In this document: piece by piece, positions 48,422 through 56,665 of the stretch
Layout: every line of letters starts with the position of its first letter
How positions within the stretch are numbered: position 1 is the stretch's first letter
Source of the DNA: Nocardia sp. MH4
Lineage (GTDB): Bacteria; Actinomycetota; Actinomycetes; Mycobacteriales; Mycobacteriaceae
NCBI RefSeq assembly: GCF_019266065.1
Contig: NZ_LPNR01000105.1
Coordinates: 1 to 64,000 of the forward strand
DNA: 64,000 nt
Direction of reading: 5' to 3'
The notes under the pieces: generated by a model
Told to the model about the DNA's origin: nothing
The model's input: only the letters and a program-made list of their open reading frames with translations
Database searches by the model: none
Position numbers and translations under genes: made by a program

Positions 48422-49317
48422 TGGCGAATCGCGTCCTGCCGTACAAGAAGCCGTCGTCGAACGTGGTTCGTGCCGGCGCGTGGTTGCTGTCCATCGACGG
48501 TGACGAGATGTCGCTTCCCGACCACCTGCCGCATTGGGACTATCAGACGAATCTGTCGTTGCGGAGAGTCATCCACGTCGATATCGATCGGGCTCTGGCC
48601 GAGGCGACCTTGGCTCCCGGCACCGAGTTGGCTTTGGCCGCGGTGTGGACATCGACAGGGTCGAAACTTCGCGGCGTGGTTTCGCGTGTCGTCGTTCCCG
48701 CGCACGGCGAGATCGAGCTGCGAGCCGAACTCGTCGGAGCGGATCTCGGTGGGGTACTGACACTGGATACCTCCCTGGTTCTGGCGCACCGCAGGCGCGG
48801 CACCGACCGGCCGGTTGCTCCGCGGCGGGGTGGGTCAGTCCTGTGGAGTGATCGCAGTCAGATTCGTCTGCAGGGAGATGCGCCTCAGTTCCCCATCGCG
48901 ATCGTGGATTTCGCGCGCACCAACTATCCGGGGGATGCCGCGTGGCACCTCGAGATCGGTTCGAATCTCGACGTGGCCACGATGGGGTCCCTGCTCCTGC
49001 TGGTCAACGAGAAGAAGACGCTGATCGCCGAAGCTCTGCAGCGGGCGGGGAATCCGCGTCTCCAAGATAAGATGGCGCTGTCGATGCTGTACGCGGATGT
49101 GGCCCGGACGATGGTCGACCATGCTCTTCGGATCAGCGATTTCGATGATGACGCAACGTATCTCGATGAAACGCTGGGCGCTACGCTACAAGAACTCTTC
49201 GGGCGCTTGTTCCCCGGACGATCGATCACCGATGTCCGGCTGGCCGCCCAGGAATCGCCGAATCTGTTCGCATCCCAGCTTCAGGCGGCGGTCAAGATCT
49301 TCGAGGGGGTCGTATGA
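48421..49317 (+). CDS. Unrecognised component of the Z1/paraMORC operon
   Basis: A 298-residue soluble protein with no recognised motif. The N-terminal half looks beta-rich (VRAGAWLLSIDGDEM; LRRVIHVDIDRALAEATLAP), the C-terminal half helical with repeated leucines and acidic patches. ATG 48421 shares one base with the paraMORC stop, and its own stop overlaps the next ATG by four, so it is made with the complex. It could be a specificity or scaffold subunit; that is inference from position. Confidence 0.6.
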   Translation: MANRVLPYKKPSSNVVRAGAWLLSIDGDEMSLPDHLPHWDYQTNLSLRRVIHVDIDRALAEATLAPGTELALAAVWTSTGSKLRGVVSRVVVPAHGEIELRAELVGADLGGVLTLDTSLVLAHRRRGTDRPVAPRRGGSVLWSDRSQIRLQGDAPQFPIAIVDFARTNYPGDAAWHLEIGSNLDVATMGSLLLLVNEKKTLIAEALQRAGNPRLQDKMALSMLYADVARTMVDHALRISDFDDDATYLDETLGATLQELFGRLFPGRSITDVRLAAQESPNLFASQLQAAVKIFEGVV

Positions 49318-50144
49318 CGCTGCTGTATCCGAGGTTGTTGCGGCACCGGGCCAAACTCCTCGCCGCGGAATACAAGGAACGCAGTGCCCTCGACCTGAAC
49401 AGTGCGTGGGCGCTCACCGACGAGACGGCGGTGTTCGTCGCCACCGGGGGTACTCGGGTGGAACCCGAGAAGCTGCAGATACTCCGGGACATGGTCGTCG
49501 ACCTGGCAAAGGAATCCGGATTTCCGGAGCTTCCGGATGCCAAACAGAAGACCGCCTTCGACCTGCGGTTGGCGGTCGCACTGCACCGGGAAATGCGCAT
49601 TTCCCCCGCGGAGGCGGCGTCGGGCGACGTCTGGGCCTTCCTGGCCCTGATCGTCCTTCCCGACGTCGCGCACTGGCGCTACCCCAAGCCGCCGGGCGAT
49701 CGCGTGCTCGCCTCGGACCTCACCCGTCACGTCTTCGGGCGTATGTGGTGGCGTGCGCAGTTGGTCTACGCCCCGACCGACGCCGACCCCTACGCTGCCC
49801 TCCACGTTCTCGGTGAAGCGGCCTTCGATCAGATCTACGCGCGCCGCGCTGCTCTCGGCGGCAGCCCGCACCTGATCAAATCGATTCTGCGGGTGTGGAA
49901 ACAGATGAATCTCGCAGGCTTGGCCGAGCGTGACATCCTTCGAGACTTCCTGAAGCGCCTGCTCAGGCTGGCGCCGTTCGTCGTGTTCGAAGCGCTCGAT
50001 GACTACGCGCTGGACGAGGAACTGCTCGAGATCGCCAGGGAAACCGTCGTCGGGTATCTGACCGCACGAGGGTCACTCTCGGCGAGTGACGCCGATGCCC
50101 GGGCCGCACTGGTTTTCGCGACACCGGCGACCACCGGTCGGTGA
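49314..50144 (+). CDS. DUF6339-like protein of the defence operon
   Basis: A 276-residue helical, basic and Arg-rich protein beginning MTLLYPRLLRHRAKLLAAEY. It contains GDVWAFLALIVLPDVAHWRYP and VFGRMWWRAQLVY, which I associate with the DUF6339 family seen beside Z1 operons (moderate confidence). No catalytic motif was found. It is coupled to the upstream gene by ATGA and ends 130 bases before the OLD-type ATPase gene. Confidence 0.6.
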   Translation: MTLLYPRLLRHRAKLLAAEYKERSALDLNSAWALTDETAVFVATGGTRVEPEKLQILRDMVVDLAKESGFPELPDAKQKTAFDLRLAVALHREMRISPAEAASGDVWAFLALIVLPDVAHWRYPKPPGDRVLASDLTRHVFGRMWWRAQLVYAPTDADPYAALHVLGEAAFDQIYARRAALGGSPHLIKSILRVWKQMNLAGLAERDILRDFLKRLLRLAPFVVFEALDDYALDEELLEIARETVVGYLTARGSLSASDADARAALVFATPATTGR

Positions 50145-50274
50145 CAATTCGGTGAGAGGCATCGGGAGGGCCGCCGACTCGCGGAGGCTCCCACGGTCTG
50201 ACTCACCTCTGTTCTCCACGTTGTGATGGAACGGCGCAGTCCGACCGCGCCTCTTGTGAAAGGTGTTGTGCACG

Positions 50275-52173
50275 ATGGGCTCCGGTGGCCAGAAGCGAGA
50301 CCTGAATCAATCCTTGACTTCGGCGTTCGACGGGGGCACAAGGTTCTTGCCCTACATCGAAGAGATTCGATTTCCGATGTACAAAGCCCTTGCCGCCGAT
50401 CTCACCTTGAACTTCCCATGGCCCATCACGGCATTGATCGGCCCGAACGGGACCAACAAGAGCTCCATCCTGCAGGCCCTGTCGTCGGCGCCGGAGGGTA
50501 GAAGTCTCGCGGAGTTCTGGTTCTCGACCGAGGTGGACGACATCGATGCTGGTGGCAGGGGCCGGGCATCGCACCGATTCATCTACAAGTACGTGTTCGA
50601 CAACAGCGGGACGCGGGCGGAGTGCCGCAAGTATCGAGGAAACAAGCCGTATCGGTCGAAGGTCCCCGCGAAGCTCACGGGGAAGCGGGATCCCGACTAC
50701 TGGGAGCCCACCAAACGTGTCGACGTCGACAACATGGCGGATGTACCCGCGGTCGGTTTCGACACGATGGTGTCGGCCAACCGTGACCGTTGGAATCTGA
50801 TCCGAAAGAACGTGGTGTACCTCGACTTTCGGTCGGAGATCAGCGCCTTCGACAAGTACATTCACCACAGTCCGCTCGACCGGTGGGTTTCGGAACCGTC
50901 GCAGCGGCGGTTCCGGGTGATCCTGAACTCGGCTCTGGTCGCGCGTGCGCTGCGCGGTGATTCCGTCCCGACCACGCACCAGAAGAAGCTGGTGGCGAGG
51001 GTTCGTGAACTGGACGAGCCATCGGTTCAGGCAGCCGCCCGCATCCTGGGAAAGCCGCTACGGCGTGTCGATATGCTCGAGCACAAGTTCTTCGGGCCGC
51101 AGGGCTTCACTGTCCGACTGCACGTCGGTGACGCCACCACGGGTATGTCCAACGCTGGTCGATCGGTGTATTCCGAGGCACACGCGGGCAGTGGCGAGTA
51201 CGCCGTCGTCAGGTTGGTGGATGCGATCAAGCGCGCACCGGAAGGGTCACTGATCCTGCTCGACGAGCCGGAGGTTTCGCTGCATCCGGGGGCTCAGGCA
51301 GCGCTGATGGAGTTCATCAAATCGGAGACCTTGGCGAAGGGACATCAGGTCGTTATTGCCACTCACTCGCCGATTCTGGTCGCCGATCTGCCGCCCGCGG
51401 CGATCAAGGTGCTGGCGTTCGACTCGAAGTCGAACCGGGTGGTGAAGATTGCCGACGCCTGCTCGCCGACCGAAGCGTTCGCGCATCTGGGACAGACCGT
51501 GTTCAACTCACGTCGGAAGATTCTGGTCGAAGACGACCTGGCTGCTGAATTGGTACGGGCCGCACTGCGCGTACACGCGCCGACGAAGCTGGACACGCTG
51601 GAGATCGTGCCCTTCCCCGGTGGTTCGGGCGGCATCGTCAAGACCGCGCTGGCGAGCTTCGCAATGTCCGACATGTCGGAGATCGGCATTCTGTTGGATG
51701 GGGACCAACGGGTTCCGGGACGAGGTTCGGCGCTCGACGTCGCCAGGGCTGTCGGTGCGGCGGGAGACAACTTCGATGCCCTGAAAGCGATCTGGAAGTC
51801 GACCTTCCACGAGGCCGTGCCCGATCTGCCGATCGATCACGGTTCTGACAATGATCGGAACAACCGCAACAAGTGCAAAGCGGTGCGTACGTGCATCTTT
51901 TGGGCGAACGACCATTTGGACTTCTTGCCTGGTACCACTCCCGAATCGTTGCTCAGCGAAGCATTGGGCTATGTACCTTCGGGTACCGACGGCAAGGCTG
52001 CGAAACAGGATTGGTTCGAGCGATACCGCGACGAGATGCGGTTGACCCAGTCCGAGCAGGTGTCGTCGGCAGACGTTCTGGGCTATCAGAAGGTCAAACT
52101 GGCCGGACTTCCTCAGGATTCTCCGCATCTCAAGGACGTGTTCGGGGCCGTGGAGCGGATTGTGAGTTGGTGA
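50275..52173 (+). CDS. OLD-family ATPase/TOPRIM nuclease, terminal gene of the operon
   Basis: 632 residues from ATG 50275, with GAAAGG 11 bases upstream; GTG 50263 is in frame. The SMC/ABC-type ATPase has Walker A GPNGTNKSS (56-64; Asn replaces the usual second Gly), a signature-like HAGSGEYAVVRLV, Walker B LILLDEPEVSLHP, and H-loop ATHSP. A TOPRIM-like part follows with ILVEDDLAAELV (Glu) and GILLDGDQR (DxD). OLD nucleases such as GajA and phage P2 Old cut DNA in phage defence. It may be an added effector of the Z1 system or an independent neighbour. Confidence 0.82.
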   Translation: MGSGGQKRDLNQSLTSAFDGGTRFLPYIEEIRFPMYKALAADLTLNFPWPITALIGPNGTNKSSILQALSSAPEGRSLAEFWFSTEVDDIDAGGRGRASHRFIYKYVFDNSGTRAECRKYRGNKPYRSKVPAKLTGKRDPDYWEPTKRVDVDNMADVPAVGFDTMVSANRDRWNLIRKNVVYLDFRSEISAFDKYIHHSPLDRWVSEPSQRRFRVILNSALVARALRGDSVPTTHQKKLVARVRELDEPSVQAAARILGKPLRRVDMLEHKFFGPQGFTVRLHVGDATTGMSNAGRSVYSEAHAGSGEYAVVRLVDAIKRAPEGSLILLDEPEVSLHPGAQAALMEFIKSETLAKGHQVVIATHSPILVADLPPAAIKVLAFDSKSNRVVKIADACSPTEAFAHLGQTVFNSRRKILVEDDLAAELVRAALRVHAPTKLDTLEIVPFPGGSGGIVKTALASFAMSDMSEIGILLDGDQRVPGRGSALDVARAVGAAGDNFDALKAIWKSTFHEAVPDLPIDHGSDNDRNNRNKCKAVRTCIFWANDHLDFLPGTTPESLLSEALGYVPSGTDGKAAKQDWFERYRDEMRLTQSEQVSSADVLGYQKVKLAGLPQDSPHLKDVFGAVERIVSW

Positions 52174-52188
52174 TCGCCGGTCGCGGAA

Positions 52189-52833
52189 TCAATTCGTCGC
52201 GCGGACCTTGATGGCGTCGTGGGAGATGAGGACGTCGTATTCGCCGGGGGTGGCGATGACGGCGTTGCCGTAGGCGGATTTGACGAAGGGGGAGGTGTAC
52301 CAGGTGCCGGTGTTCATGTCTTCGAAGAAGTCTCGGTCGCTGCCGTTGAGCATGATGTGGTCCTGGTGGGTGGCTTTGCCGTCGAGGCGCTGGCCGTAGA
52401 GGCGGGTGATCTTGTAGCCGGAGTGGAAGCCGAGGGCGTTGACCCAGGGGTGGAGTTCGACGATGTTGGCTTGCAGGGCCCAGAGGTTGCCTTCGACGCG
52501 GTGGGTGGCGCGGGTGTCGACGGCGCCGTCGTCGTCGAAGAGGGTCAGTTCGATGTCGAGTTGGTCGGACTGTCCGGCAACGGGTTTCGCGGTGACGTGG
52601 GCGGCGGTGATCTCGCCGGTCAGGCCCAGGTAGGTCTGGAGGAGGGTGGCGATCCAGAGCAGGAGGGTGGCGACGAGGAGCAGGGCCAGGCCGGGGGCGC
52701 CACGGCCCAGGATGGTCTTGAGGCCGCCGCGGCGGCGGGCCGCGAGGGCGGCGGAGACGAGCAGGGCTACGGCGAGTGCGAGCAGGGCGAGCAGGCCGAT
52801 CTGGGCGAACCCGAAGGTCACCGGGAAACTCAT
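52189..52833 (-). CDS. Hypothetical membrane-anchored protein
   Basis: A 214-residue protein with two N-terminal membrane helices (FGFAQIGLLALLALAVALLV; APGLALLLVATLLLWIATLL) and a beta-rich domain of about 140 residues predicted outside (PVAGQSDQLDIELTLFDDDG; EYDVLISHDAIKVR). Its stop is 15 bases from the convergent OLD gene, so the operon ends abruptly against an ordinary gene. ATG 52833 was chosen because it begins just before the first helix. No family recognised. Confidence 0.68.
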   Translation of the reverse strand: MSFPVTFGFAQIGLLALLALAVALLVSAALAARRRGGLKTILGRGAPGLALLLVATLLLWIATLLQTYLGLTGEITAAHVTAKPVAGQSDQLDIELTLFDDDGAVDTRATHRVEGNLWALQANIVELHPWVNALGFHSGYKITRLYGQRLDGKATHQDHIMLNGSDRDFFEDMNTGTWYTSPFVKSAYGNAVIATPGEYDVLISHDAIKVRATN

Positions 52834-52886
52834 GTACCGGTTGTACCCCGAATTCGACTGTAACAGGGGTGGTCTCGGCATCTCGG

Positions 52887-52892
52887 TAGGGT
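52887..52892 (+). promoter_or_regulatory. Candidate -10 element for NUDIX gene
   Basis: TAGGGT ends six bases before GTG 52899; leaderless arrangement. Confidence 0.35.
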
Positions 52893-52898
52893 GAATTC

Positions 52899-53324
52899 GT
52901 GGACAAGTATCGGGTACTCGTCGGCGTTCATCTGGTGCTGCTCGACGGTGACGGGCGGGTGTTGTTGGGGCGCAGGCTCGCTACCGGCTTCGGGGACGGG
53001 TTGTTCCATGTGCCCGCGGGACATCTCGAGGCGGGGGAGTCGGCGGTGGCGGGGTTGATCCGGGAGGCGCGCGAAGAGGTGGGCGTCGAGATCGACGCCG
53101 GGGATGTGGCATTCGCGCATGTGCTGCACAGCGACGAGCGGGTGCAGAAGTTCTTCGTCGTGCGGCGCTGGCGTGGGGAGGTTGTCAATCGGGAACCGGA
53201 GAAGTGTTCGGAGCTGCGGTGGTTCGATCCGGCACAGTTCCCGGCGGAGATCGTCGAATACTGCGAGGTCGGGGTGCGGGCGGCGCTGGCCGGGCGGGTG
53301 TTCTCCGAGTTGGGCTGGGACTAG
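52899..53324 (+). CDS. NUDIX hydrolase
   Basis: The 141-residue protein carries a complete Nudix box GHLEAGESAVAGLIREAREE followed by VGV (GX5EX7REUXEEXGU), which binds Mg and cleaves nucleoside diphosphate derivatives. The early strand VLLGRRLATGFGDGLFHVP and the C-terminal ELRWFDPAQFP are typical of MutT-like members. The substrate cannot be read from sequence. Its end overlaps the convergent membrane-protein gene by four bases. Confidence 0.92.
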   Translation: MDKYRVLVGVHLVLLDGDGRVLLGRRLATGFGDGLFHVPAGHLEAGESAVAGLIREAREEVGVEIDAGDVAFAHVLHSDERVQKFFVVRRWRGEVVNREPEKCSELRWFDPAQFPAEIVEYCEVGVRAALAGRVFSELGWD

Positions 53325-54610
53325 ACGGCTGGTCGGCGGCGCTGGATCAGCGCGATCGCGGCGGTGCAGGCGAGCGCGATGCCGATCGAGGCCGTCGCGG
53401 GGATCGGACCGCGGTCGACGTCGGCGGTGCGGTACCACGACGAGGAGTAGGCGAGGTGGCCGAATTCGTCGTCGCTCAACGCGACTCCGAGTGAGGGCAC
53501 GAACAGGATCGACAGGCCGACGACGGCGGAGGTGGGACTCCCGGGGACCGCCGAGCCGACGCAGTATCCGCACACCGCGCCCAGCGCCAGACAGCCGACG
53601 GCGGCGTTGAGGGCCGCCGGCGGGTCGAGCAGGTCGGTGGCCAGCACGAACACCGACAGCGCGACCACGGTGGCCGCGGCGAGGATCGCGCGCGGTGCGC
53701 GCAGACCGACCAGCAGCCCGGCGCCGAGAGCGATCATGGTGCCCACGTCGACCAGGCCCGAGCGGGGCAGGGTGATGACGAGGCTGCCCGCCACGGCGAA
53801 TGTGGTCATCAACAGCAGCAGGACGCCGTCGCGGTCGGGCAGGATCAGCGCGGCCGTCGTCGCGGCCGCCACGACGACGATCGCGCCGACGAGCACGTAC
53901 GGGACGGTGATCTCGCGCACGGCCACCGCCAGTGACGCCGCCAGGATTGCCGAGAAGGCGATGACGGCGGCGAACACGGGCGCCAACGGGATCGCGGTGT
54001 CGAGGACCGGGCGCGGCGAGGTGGTGGTCGTCGCCGCGAAGTAGCCGAGGGCCAGGACGGTGGCCGCGATGAACCACAGCGGCAGGGTGCCGGCGAGGAC
54101 GCCGTCGAAACCGGCCGAGGTCTCGTCGGTGGGCGCCTCGGTGAGGTCACCGAGCACGGTCGCGGCGGGCACGGCGAACAGGTACACCCCGCGCAACAGC
54201 GGGGCGGGCCAGACCGCGACGGCCAAGGCGCCCACCGCCATTCCGGCCAGGAGGGCGTCGACGAAGTTCAGGGTCGGCAGGGACAGGCCGGTGAAATGCG
54301 TGCTGTCGGCATTGCGGGCCAGGACCAGATGACTGAGCAGGATTCCCGCGAGCGCGACCAGTGCCGTCCACCGGGCCGTGCGCACGCTGCCGACGGCGAC
54401 GGTGACCGCGGCGGTGATGACCGCGACGAACGCGCCGCCGGTCATCGCGCGCGGGATGTTGAACACCAGCAGGTCGACGTGGCGCGATTCGGCCAGAGCG
54501 GCGAAGCTGATCGGCAGCATGATGGCGAGGACGGCGACCGCGGCGGCCACGAACACCGTGACCGCTTCGGCAGCGGTCCGCAGCTCGGTGGCGTTGGGCC
54601 GCCGGGTCAT
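53321..54610 (-). CDS. Polytopic membrane protein of unknown function
   Basis: The 429-residue protein has about 11-12 hydrophobic helices, rich in Ala, Val and Leu, with short loops and few charged residues in the membrane region. ATG 54610 gives a short basic N-terminus (MTRRPNATELRTAAEAV) before the first helix; the longer frame to 54844 is Arg-rich and unlike coding sequence of this type. No transporter signature was recognised. It may resemble actinobacterial proteins noted only as membrane proteins. Confidence 0.7.
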   Translation of the reverse strand: MTRRPNATELRTAAEAVTVFVAAAVAVLAIMLPISFAALAESRHVDLLVFNIPRAMTGGAFVAVITAAVTVAVGSVRTARWTALVALAGILLSHLVLARNADSTHFTGLSLPTLNFVDALLAGMAVGALAVAVWPAPLLRGVYLFAVPAATVLGDLTEAPTDETSAGFDGVLAGTLPLWFIAATVLALGYFAATTTTSPRPVLDTAIPLAPVFAAVIAFSAILAASLAVAVREITVPYVLVGAIVVVAAATTAALILPDRDGVLLLLMTTFAVAGSLVITLPRSGLVDVGTMIALGAGLLVGLRAPRAILAAATVVALSVFVLATDLLDPPAALNAAVGCLALGAVCGYCVGSAVPGSPTSAVVGLSILFVPSLGVALSDDEFGHLAYSSSWYRTADVDRGPIPATASIGIALACTAAIALIQRRRPAV

Positions 54611-54895
54611 CGGGCGGCCCGCACGGGTGGTCGCGGGCTCTTCGGGCGTCGCGCGATGGGGGCGTGCACCGAATCTCCGTTCTCGCGACCGGCTGGGTCC
54701 GGGCGGACCTGCGAGGGAGTCTATCCAGGGCCGATGCGCGCGCGGGCGCACGTGAGGTCCGCCGCCGCCGTGTCGCGGACCGGTCACCTGCCCGGTGGTG
54801 CCGCCGGTCGCCGCCGCCCTGCTGCCGGTGCCGGACCCAGGCATGCGACGATGAACGAATCTGCATGTCAGGTAAATGATTCGGAAGGTCGGTCG

Positions 54896-55099
54896 ATGCC
54901 GAACGGCGTTGTGAGCTGGTTCGACAGCGGTAAGGGATTCGGGTTCATCACCCCCGACGCGGGCGGGCCCGAGGTGTTCGTGGAATACACCGAGCTGGTC
55001 GGTGCGGGGTTCCGCACGCTACGGGCGGGTCAGCGGGTGGAATTCGGGGTCAGGGAGACCCGGCGCGGACCGGAAGCACAGCACGTGCGGGTCGTCTAG
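54896..55099 (+). CDS. Cold-shock protein, CspA family (first copy)
   Basis: The 67-residue OB-fold protein begins MPNGVVSWFDSGKGFGFITP. RNP1 is KGFGFI; the RNP2 position reads VFVEY where the second copy has VFVHY, so the usual RNP2 histidine is Glu. A GGAAGG ribosome site lies before ATG 54896. CspA-type proteins bind single-stranded RNA. Compared with the copy at 56403 it is more divergent (Asp at position 10, Arg-rich end), so it may have a specialised role. Confidence 0.9.
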   Translation: MPNGVVSWFDSGKGFGFITPDAGGPEVFVEYTELVGAGFRTLRAGQRVEFGVRETRRGPEAQHVRVV

Positions 55100-55211
55100 T
55101 GACCCCGACGGCATAGATCGCCGTGTGGTCGCGGCCGGCGAGACGACCGCGCTGACGATCAGCAGCCGGGCGCTGAGCCGGAGTGTCTCCCCGGGGTACG
55201 ACAGATTCGGC

Positions 55212-55994
55212 CTAGTTCTGGCCGCTCGGCCAGAACCGGCTCGCGCGCTGACCGTGCACCGGCCGGGCCAGGTTGGGGTCCTCGGCCTCGGTGATGCCGA
55301 CCTGCATGAGCAGGATCATGGTGACCATGCTGATGCCGATGATCAGCGGGGTGAGCAGCTGGGTCGCGGTGGCGCCGGTGGCGTGGGCGACGTGGGCGCT
55401 GGTGTGCGCGCTCATCGAGAACATGCCGGTGTAGTGCATGCCGCAGACGGCGACGCCCATCAGCAGGGCGGCGCCGATGGTGGCGACGATGCCGTGGACG
55501 TGCAGCGCGAACCAGAGCGCGGCGGTGGCGGCGACGACGGCGATGACCATCGACACGGCCACCACGAACGGGTCGTAGACGATCTCGATGTCGGTCTTCA
55601 TCGCGTACATGCCGGAATAGTGCATCGCGCCGACCCCGAGTCCGGTGATCGTCCCGCCCACCGGGAGAGCCGCGCTGTCCCAGCTGCGCCGCACCACGAT
55701 GGACAGTCCGAGCCACACCACTCCCATCGCGACGGCGGCGCTGAACAAGGTGATCGGGACGTTGTAGCGGATGGTCGCGCCGTGGACGGAAAACCCGAGC
55801 ATCGCGATGAAATGCATGACCCAGATTCCGGTCCCACCGAGGGCGATCGCGGCCGCGGTGAGCCAGCCGCCGTGAGTACCGGAAGCGCGCGAGCGAACCA
55901 TGCAACGCAGTGCCAGCATCGACCCGAGGACCGACATGAGATACGCCAGCAGCGGGGTTACCCAGCCGTAGGTGAAATGGTTGATGTCCAGCAC
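55212..55994 (-). CDS. MHYT domain membrane sensor
   Basis: The 260-residue protein has seven membrane helices and the MHYT-type motifs in successive helices: VMHFIAMLGF, AMHYSGMYAM and CGMHYTGMF. The histidines and methionines are thought to bind copper and sense oxygen, carbon monoxide or nitric oxide. Here the domain stands alone without a GGDEF/EAL or kinase output domain, so it may signal to a partner or have a redox role. A perfect 9-bp hairpin (55215-55236) at the 3' end, including the last codons, may terminate the message. Confidence 0.9.
   Translation of the reverse strand: MLDINHFTYGWVTPLLAYLMSVLGSMLALRCMVRSRASGTHGGWLTAAAIALGGTGIWVMHFIAMLGFSVHGATIRYNVPITLFSAAVAMGVVWLGLSIVVRRSWDSAALPVGGTITGLGVGAMHYSGMYAMKTDIEIVYDPFVVAVSMVIAVVAATAALWFALHVHGIVATIGAALLMGVAVCGMHYTGMFSMSAHTSAHVAHATGATATQLLTPLIIGISMVTMILLMQVGITEAEDPNLARPVHGQRASRFWPSGQN
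55215..55236 (-). terminator. Hairpin at the 3' end of the MHYT gene
   Basis: GTTCTGGCC (55215-55223) and GGCCAGAAC (55228-55236) are perfect complements with a GCTC loop, inside the final codons of the gene. Confidence 0.45.
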
Positions 55995-56343
55995 TGTCTA
56001 CTCCTTGCGTGATTTCTCCGCGAGGTGTGCGATCCCTCACGATCTCGGAAAATACGCTGGTAGAAAATTTGCCGTACTGGGTTTCTCGAAAATGTCTAGG
56101 GTTGCTGACGGTGATACGTCGCCGTGCCGTAGAGATGTCGATGGTGAACCGTGCCAGTCGGTTTGCTCGGTGCTGCCCAGCTAATCCGGCATCCGTGCCG
56201 CAACTGCCTCGGCATACGCCGAGCATCCGCTTCGTTGCCCGCCGCGCCCACTGTGTGACAGCACCAGGTGGCAGCATCGGGGGGTTGGGTTCCTCACAGT
56301 CCGCGAGCTCGAGTGTGGAGGAATTCGTCGGATCATGGCATTG

Positions 56344-56373
56344 TTGAAGCCGAGACCGGGACCGGACTATTAG
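56344..56373 (+). promoter_or_regulatory. Promoter of the second cold-shock gene
   Basis: TTGAAG (56344-56349) and TATTAG (56368-56373) with an 18-base spacer, about 30 bases before ATG 56403. The rest of the 408-base gap before this gene shows AT-richer sequence around 56040-56100 but no other feature I can support. Confidence 0.4.
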
Positions 56374-56402
56374 GACCTGGCTCGTCTACAGAAGGTTTTG
56401 AA

Positions 56403-56606
56403 ATGGCTCAGGGCATTGTGAAGTGGTTCAACAGCGAGAAGGGCTTCGGCTTCATCGCACAGGACGGCGGCGGACCCGACGTCTTCGTGCACTACTCGGC
56501 TGTTAGCGGCTCGGGCTTCCGCTCCCTCGACGAGGGTCAGCGTGTGGAGTTCGAGATCGGTCAGGGTCAGAAGGGCCCGCAGGCTCAGGACGTCCGCGTC
56601 CTCTGA
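56403..56606 (+). CDS. Cold-shock protein, CspA family (second copy)
   Basis: The 67-residue protein begins [20 protein letters not shown] with intact RNP1 (KGFGFI) and RNP2 (VFVHY), the standard single-stranded RNA-binding form and probably the main CspA of the organism. AGAAGG lies before the ATG, a recognisable promoter upstream and a 12-bp stem terminator downstream, so it is a monocistronic, well-insulated gene. Confidence 0.95.
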   Translation: MAQGIVKWFNSEKGFGFIAQDGGGPDVFVHYSAVSGSGFRSLDEGQRVEFEIGQGQKGPQAQDVRVL

Positions 56607-56635
56607 TTCTGCGCTTGACCAGCGTACGAACGTGA

Positions 56636-56663
56636 AGCTCCGCACCAGTAGGTGCGGAGTTTC
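56636..56663 (+). terminator. cspA terminator
   Basis: A 12-bp stem (CTCCGCACC/GGTGCGGAG plus A-T and G-U pairs) with an AGTA loop ends in TTT at 56663. It starts 30 bases after the stop and almost touches the convergent gene end at 56666. Confidence 0.7.
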
Positions 56664-56665
56664 TG

